Assembly (NCBI GenBank): GCA_935421135.1
Contig: OW285193.1
Span: forward strand, 17,098,099 to 17,162,098
Length of the DNA stretch: 64,000 bases
Reading direction: 5' to 3'
DNA from: Bugulina stolonifera
Taxonomy: Eukaryota; Bryozoa; Gymnolaemata; Cheilostomatida; Bugulidae
Within the stretch, counting starts at the first letter, position 1. Each line of letters begins with the position of its first letter. Positions 59,101 through 64,000 of this stretch are shown piece by piece. The notes under the pieces were generated by a model. That model had not been told where the DNA came from. It searched no databases and saw nothing but the letters and a program-made list of their open reading frames with translations. Made by a program: the position numbers and the translations under genes.

Positions 59101-62100
59101 CTAAGCATTCTGGTCATCTATTCATGTATACTCAATACCGCTAGCTGATAGGCTACATGCATGTATCAACATGTATGGTTACTCAACATTTTATTTTACT
59201 TACACACATGTCACACTAGACCGATAACCTTGTTTCAGGCAGGAGATACTGTGGGGGTGATGAGGACAGGCGATGGTAACCTGTACTTTACTGTTAATGG
59301 AAGGAACCTTGGGCTTGCTGCTAGTAATATACCTGATAAGATATACGGAGTACTGGACCTGTATGGCCAAGCAGCTGAGGCTAGCATTGTACAGGCTGGA
59401 GGTCAGTAACATCATTCCTTCACAGTTGGCAAGTTCATTAGAATCTGTTACTGGACCACCTATGAGTGGTCAGTTGGGATGAGTTGTTGAGAGCACAACT
59501 CCTATGTAACTAAGTGAAGCTCCATATCTGTAAATATTGGATATGTTCTTTATTCCTGTTGGATACGAGTCATAAGGGGGAGGTATCTAGCACAGTGTAT
59601 ATACGGATGTCCATATTGTTTTAGATTTGGTTATTATTTATGCAGTGTAATCTTACAGCTGTGAAGTACTCACTTCTCCTTTTATAGACGCGACCTGCTC
59701 GGATTTGAAATTTCACAATAGACATGGATCTAACTGTGTGGTGCTAAATGAGGGACGTAGTGCTGCCCGTCCCAACCCTCGTGAAGAATTCAATGATGCT
59801 GTAGTAATGAGTAACAGACCACTCAGGCCCAATGAGTTGTTTGAAGTTGTAGTTGATAAGATGGTGGACAGGTGGAGTGGATCATTAGAGTGTGGTTAGT
59901 AGATATACTGTATTAGCATATCCGTGTTATTCTACTTGCCGATATGTTTGTGTTATGGTTTATAGTGCACAAATACATTGTATATTGGTGTCAATAATAA
60001 TATAAATGCTACACGCATAACATGCATGTATATTTGACTATGACTATCGACATCACCTTCCGTAATCAACATCTCAGTCTTACTTTGGTGGACTGTATTT
60101 CAATTCTGATTGGTCACCTTAATATACTGTGTGACTGAATGTGATACTATAATATGCTTGATATTACATATTCTACTTGCTAGGCTGTTATTGTTTATTC
60201 TTATACACTCTCCACTTTGCAGGTGTGAGTACGTTAAACCCAGACTGTATCGAGTTTCCTTCAGCCATGTCAGATCTCTCTCCACCTGGAACTTACATGC
60301 TTTCTGGCTGCTCTATTGTACAGGTACAATGTATATCCAGTAGTTTATAGTATAATAATCACTCTTGATTTCATGTGCTACAGTTATATATTATATAGCT
60401 ATAATAGTTACACATTCATTCATGTTGTCTGAGATCTCACATTAGTTGGTACATATTTAGGAGGGGTTTATGTCGCGTACCCGATACAACTGTGACTTGG
60501 AGCAGATACACGCTGGTACACGTATTGGAATCCTTGTCACTAGTGATAGAAGTCTACATTTCTATCTGAATGGAGTGGACCAGGGAGCAGCTTGCTCTGA
60601 CATCCCAGATAGTAAGTACATGTACATGTATGTCTATTTATAAAATATGTAAGTACATATAGAATATAATAAGTACACTTATGTGTCAACTTACATTTAT
60701 TATATTGTACAGTGAGCATATGTGTATATATATACATTAAATCAAATTATAAATATATCTGCGCAACGCACGGAAGATCCTTTACTACAGTATATCTACA
60801 AACTCATCGTAAGTATACCTATAATATATCATGTGATCAATCTATACGCATACATACATACATGTTTTCACTCCTACAGATGTGTATGCTGTGGTGGACC
60901 TCTATGGTACCTGCGCTGGAGTGTCAATCACTGGCAGCGCTCAACCAGCTGGTAGGCCTCTTCCCATCAGTATTTCTAGACCAACCAGCCAGCAGTTGAA
61001 TGAGCAGAAAGTTGCATCAGGTATGTATTTGTTGAGCCTGAGATCTTTTATTCTGTAGACGTAATGATGGGGGGGGGGTATTAAAGCGTTGCTGCAGTCA
61101 CTTTTTATTTATCTGCTTTGAAGCTAAATTAATAAATGATCCTGCAAAGCCTCACAGGTTTCCCATAGATACTGATAGGACTGACACTGTTGTAGACTCT
61201 ATGTGTTACTGATCGTGCCGCCGGCTGTTAGACAGAACATATCAGAGATTGAGCAAATTCCCTGCTTTAATTTCAACAATGAATGAAGGCTATTTCAAAT
61301 TTCATCCCCTAATCTTTGTAAATGTAATATATATATATTATACATATATATGTGTATGTATCTATTTCAGCTCACAGCCATCGGTTCAGCCAATGCTGTG
61401 GTAGAAATATATCTCTACGGAATGAACAGACAACAGCTAGTCGTACTAAGAACTTTGATAACGGCATTGTGTTCAGTGCTGACCCTATTAAGACGGATGA
61501 GATGTTTGAAGTACGTTGATATTGGGGTGCATGTAAATTACTACGTTTCTGTTCATGTATTCAATACTACCATGATAGTGATATTATATTGTCTTATGTT
61601 TTATACACATTTTTCATTCAGGGGGTCTGCAGTGAGAGCCATATCAGCAGCACTCTTTAATGTGGGGAATGGTTATGTTGATTTATGTTGATATACATTA
61701 TATTTTTATAGATAAGGGTAGACCAGGTGGCTAAGCAGTGGTCGGGTTCCCTTATGATAGGTTTCACTACCCAGACTGTATCAGAGAACCAACCCATCAT
61801 GATAACTCAGTCTACAGCTTTGGCTATGCACTGTAATAGCAAGAAGACATGGGTTGTGACTGGATCTAAAGGTATCTATCATTTGGTAGCACAAGTGTGC
61901 AGCTCCTGGAGTTGTAAACTATCAGTTTTGTTTATCAGTGGAGGTGCGAGGTAATTTTACTCAATGGTAGCAGTAGCTGGGGCTATATTGTCTATGCTTA
62001 TTTCTAATAAGTGCCTGATCTGCCCTGAATTGACAGCTTCTATTAGAGAATAGAGGGTACTAAAACTTTTACCTGACTTGTACATAAATAGCGTGAACAG

Positions 62101-62376
62101 GTTGGCCAGAACCTTCACCCTTACGCCATGGAACCCAACTCACAAGAAATTTCATACAGTATTGATTTAATTAGTCTCATGTAATATATTTGTGTGATCA
62201 GAGAATATCGTGTTGTAGTTGTACACAACGGGGAGACACTTAAAGAGAACTATCCACCATCTCTAGATCGGCTAGAAGTTGGGTGTAAAGTTGGTATCAA
62301 GAGGTGTTCTGACAGTACTATGCATATATATGTCAATGGAGAGGATCTTGGGATAGCAGCTAGCCACATTCCACGG
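53173..62376 (+). CDS. NEURL4: NEURL4 orthologue, neuralized repeats 1-5 (3' partial)
   Basis: Seventeen exons in phase: 53173-53331, 53933-54116, 54229-54411, 55623-55822, 56183-56383, 56876-57016, 57211-57403, 58469-58589, 58756-59041, 59239-59401, 59688-59894, 60223-60323, 60461-60611, 60880-61020, 61371-61510, 61712-61871, 62219-62376; 963 codons, continuing beyond the window. The protein is a string of neuralized homology repeats (NHR). Each has an EFN-x-A/G-V-V-x(2)-NRPL opening, a W-SGS-x-E-x-G-V-T block, an MSG/MTG turn and an [12 protein letters not shown] ... VVDLYG ending. NEURL4 is a centriolar/centrosomal adaptor that binds HERC2 and CP110 and acts in ubiquitin-linked control of centrosomes and Notch. 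It starts directly with NHR1, without the long Gly-rich leader seen in mammals. A LINE lies in the next intron. Confidence 0.95.
57401..58250 (+). repeat. 55-bp minisatellite starting at a splice donor (~15.5 copies)
   Basis: The unit is ACAGTACGTAGTGGAGTCAC + ATGTACTACCCTGTATAGTA + CTCATCCTCTGTATA. Copy 1 overlaps the last 3 nt of the NEURL4 exon ending at 57403, so its ACA|GTATGT is the real donor. Fifteen full copies and a 25-nt partial copy follow, with few variants (GTATGT or GTACGT; CTCATC or CTCATA). Confidence 0.95.
59481..59501. repeat. Hairpin element, GGAGTTGTC family (short)
   Basis: GAGTTGT-TGAGAGC-ACAACTC, perfect 7-bp arms, in a NEURL4 intron. Confidence 0.5.
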
Positions 62377-62451
62377 GTACAGTGTATATTATTATCTCTG
62401 CATATAACCTAGTTTTGGTAAATGCTATCAAACTTTCCAATGATAACCATA

Positions 62452-62530
62452 TTCAGTGTCTTCGTGAACCGACCTGCGTCGCAAATAGGATCTCCAAGAT
62501 GGCCGTCCAGCCTAGGCTGAAGGGGTGTTG
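62452..62530. repeat. Half of a 21091-type TIR element
   Basis: GTGTCTTCGTGAACCGACCT followed by AAGATGGCCGTCCAGCCTAG aligns with the left half of 21091-21360. The right half is missing where LINE sequence starts, suggesting the LINE inserted into it. Confidence 0.55.
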
Positions 62531-62747
62531 GCACATAATAAGTCAAGCACATCGTTTGCAGTTGTTTCATTTTCTTTAATTTATTCTCCCCAGTAGGGGA
62601 GGTGGGCCGTGCTTGGAGGTACTGCAATACCAAGACAACCCGTGGCAGAGCCGAAGCAAGCTTCTGCGCTCCACCCAGTTCCAAAAATCAGATTAATATC
62701 ATAGTGACACAATGTGCCACGAATCAGATATTAAACTGATTAGAACA

Positions 62748-62992
62748 GATACTCCTGTTTAAAGAGTGAACTTTATACTAACTTAGACTGAAATATGAAA
62801 AATCAATAATGAAAAACAAAAGACTACATTTTCCAATGTGCTGAACCTCAGTCGCGCTTCCTGCAAAATAGATACTCCTGTTTAAAGAGTGAACTTTATA
62901 CTAACTTAGACTGAAATATGAAAAATCAATAATGAAAAACAAAAGACTACATTTTCCAATGTGCTGAACCTCAGTCGCGCTTCCTGCAAAAT
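62748..62992. repeat. 123-bp tandem duplication in LINE 3' region
   Basis: Two near-identical copies (62748-62870 and 62871-62992), each beginning GATACTCCTGTTTAAAGAG. The motif GTTTAAAGAGTGAACT occurs in both and again inverted at 63045-63060, so a stem could form. Confidence 0.9.
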
Positions 62993-63265
62993 CGTAAACT
63001 CCAACCAAATATTAGCAAATCAAATAAAATTTATAAAATCTTACAGTTCACTCTTTAAACCCCCTCCGTTAAGCGGAAGGGCTTCAGGGACAGGGGCCCG
63101 GCGGTCCATGCCGCAGTGGACAGGCCGAACCCCTCTCCCTCGGACAGACTACACCCACATGCAACCTCGCCTGCCCGTCTAAAGCAAATGAATTCATTGT
63201 CGCTGCTAGAGCTAGTTTCGCTCCCAGCCCCTCTACCCCAACCAAATCGTGCTCCTAGTAATACC

Positions 63266-64000
63266 TTAACTGTATCCATCTGTATCACTGCTGAAAAACT
63301 CCCGCTTCCTCCTTTGCAGTACAGACCCACTGTGCCTGACCACCTTCGTCAGAGCCTCCAATGCCCCTCCCCTGAACAAAGCATCGTTTCTCCCTCCCCA
63401 TACTATTCCATAGACCTCAGCCACTGCCGCGAGAATCTGAACCCTGGTGCTCATACTAGCCGTCCCAGAAGCCAAACCAGTACAGAAGAACAATTGTTCA
63501 TCCGCTGGGACAACCCCCAGGTCGACCGTGAACGACCATAGTTCCTCCCGCACCGGCAGTAGCTTACTGCATTCACTAAACAAGTGTCGGACAGTCTCTA
63601 TACTGTGGCCACAAAAAGGACAAGCCACCCGGATGCCAGGTATGTTGTACCTTTTAACCACAGCCCCGGTTTTCAGGGCCCCCATAGCCATCCGCCACAT
63701 GAAACACTTGGCCCTCGTTCCCAACCCAGAACTTGCCCAAAGACCAAACAAAGCTCGTCTATCACCTACATCGATGTCCTCCATACCTACTATTTTCAAC
63801 TTCAATAGCCTCTCCTCACCACTCAGCCACTTACAAATCTGACTCACCGCTGGTATCATTGGGGCAACTTTCTCTAACTGGTCTCTAACTTTATTTGTCA
63901 CTCTCTCAAGCATTTTATAGGCGCCACTCATAAAAAAACAGTGTGAATTTGCTATGCTATAGATAGATGGGAAGAACGCTCTCGCCTTGAAGGCATAGAA
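63266..64000 (-). CDS. LINE pol C-terminal part with zf-RVT zinc finger (partial)
   Basis: Open without stop from the window edge to the stop at 63268-63266 (about 244 codons). The segment LFGLWASSGLGTRAKCFMWR, followed by CPFCGHSIETVRHLFSEC, matches the reverse-transcriptase zinc-binding domain (zf-RVT: C-x2-C, ET-x2-H-x4-C) found after the RT and before the end of many LINE pols. The frame is intact here, so the element may be fairly young. Confidence 0.85.
   Translation of the reverse strand, partial: FYAFKARAFFPSIYSIANSHCFFMSGAYKMLERVTNKVRDQLEKVAPMIPAVSQICKWLSGEERLLKLKIVGMEDIDVGDRRALFGLWASSGLGTRAKCFMWRMAMGALKTGAVVKRYNIPGIRVACPFCGHSIETVRHLFSECSKLLPVREELWSFTVDLGVVPADEQLFFCTGLASGTASMSTRVQILAAVAEVYGIVWGGRNDALFRGGALEALTKVVRHSGSVLQRRKREFFSSDTDGYS

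Larger units (their letters stand above)
62560..64000 (-). mobile_element. LINE retrotransposon, 3' part (right edge of window)
   Basis: A minus-strand LINE in a NEURL4 intron. It comprises an open pol frame (63266-64000, continuing off the window), about 500 bp of 3' region with a 123-bp tandem duplication, and an AATAAATTAAAG motif at the 3' end (about 62580). It is antisense to NEURL4. Confidence 0.75.

Noticed and set aside
63055..63330. Separate gene overlapping the LINE end
   Set aside because: Overlaps the LINE pol stop in another frame, in its 3' region, with no start or domain.

Overview
The window is nuclear DNA of an animal, most probably a sponge. It is AT-rich and gene-dense. 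Every protein gene is split by introns, many of them short, with GT-AG ends. The recognisable genes belong to animal families: NEURL4, ING4/5, SYAP1 and UBE2J2. The species call is an inference. It rests on compact introns, the frequent ACATGTA-type words in introns and spacers, and the divergence from vertebrate orthologues. I could not run a search.

I rebuilt seven gene models by hand by chaining splice sites and checking that exon phases match at each junction. In order: (1) 162-20223 (+), a gene of at least 22 exons for a long, low-complexity protein of at least 1,645 residues ending in a gamma-glutamylcyclotransferase (GGCT/AIG2)-like domain, with its start outside the window; (2) 22530-24606 (+) and (3) 28208-29689 (+), two tandem UBE2J2-type ubiquitin-conjugating enzymes with identical intron layout; (4) 30609-42417 (-), a 30-exon coiled-coil protein of about 1,558 residues; (5) 43372-48106 (+), SYAP1 with a BSD domain, head-to-head with gene 4 across a short promoter region carrying CCAAT, CRE and E2F-like sites; (6) 48948-51534 (-), ING4/5 with a PHD finger, a histone-reading subunit; (7) 53173 to beyond the right edge (+), NEURL4 with at least five neuralized (NHR) repeats.

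Mobile and repeated DNA sits mostly in introns and spacers. Intron 3 of gene 1 holds a 2,326-bp LTR retrotransposon with apparently identical 363-bp LTRs and a 5-bp target duplication. It keeps gag and protease but has lost most of pol. Gene 1 also carries three tRNA-Ile genes in its introns, two AAU and one UAU, which look like relatives of one another. A family of small GGAGTTGTC...GACAACTCC hairpins recurs, mainly in gene 1 introns. Other elements include TIR elements, a tRNA-like foldback element, a large foldback repeat, two LINE remnants (CR1/jockey-like at 26859; a zf-RVT-bearing one at the right edge inside a NEURL4 intron) and a 55-bp minisatellite that begins at a NEURL4 splice donor and repeats it about 15 times.

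No operon-like system is present. The genes most likely act separately: ubiquitin signalling (UBE2J2 pair, NEURL4), chromatin (ING4/5), and trafficking or signalling (SYAP1). The most unusual items are the GGCT-like gene with an altered catalytic position and nested tRNA genes, the UBE2J2 duplicate whose tail is cut off by an in-frame TGA, the splice-donor minisatellite and the hairpin family.
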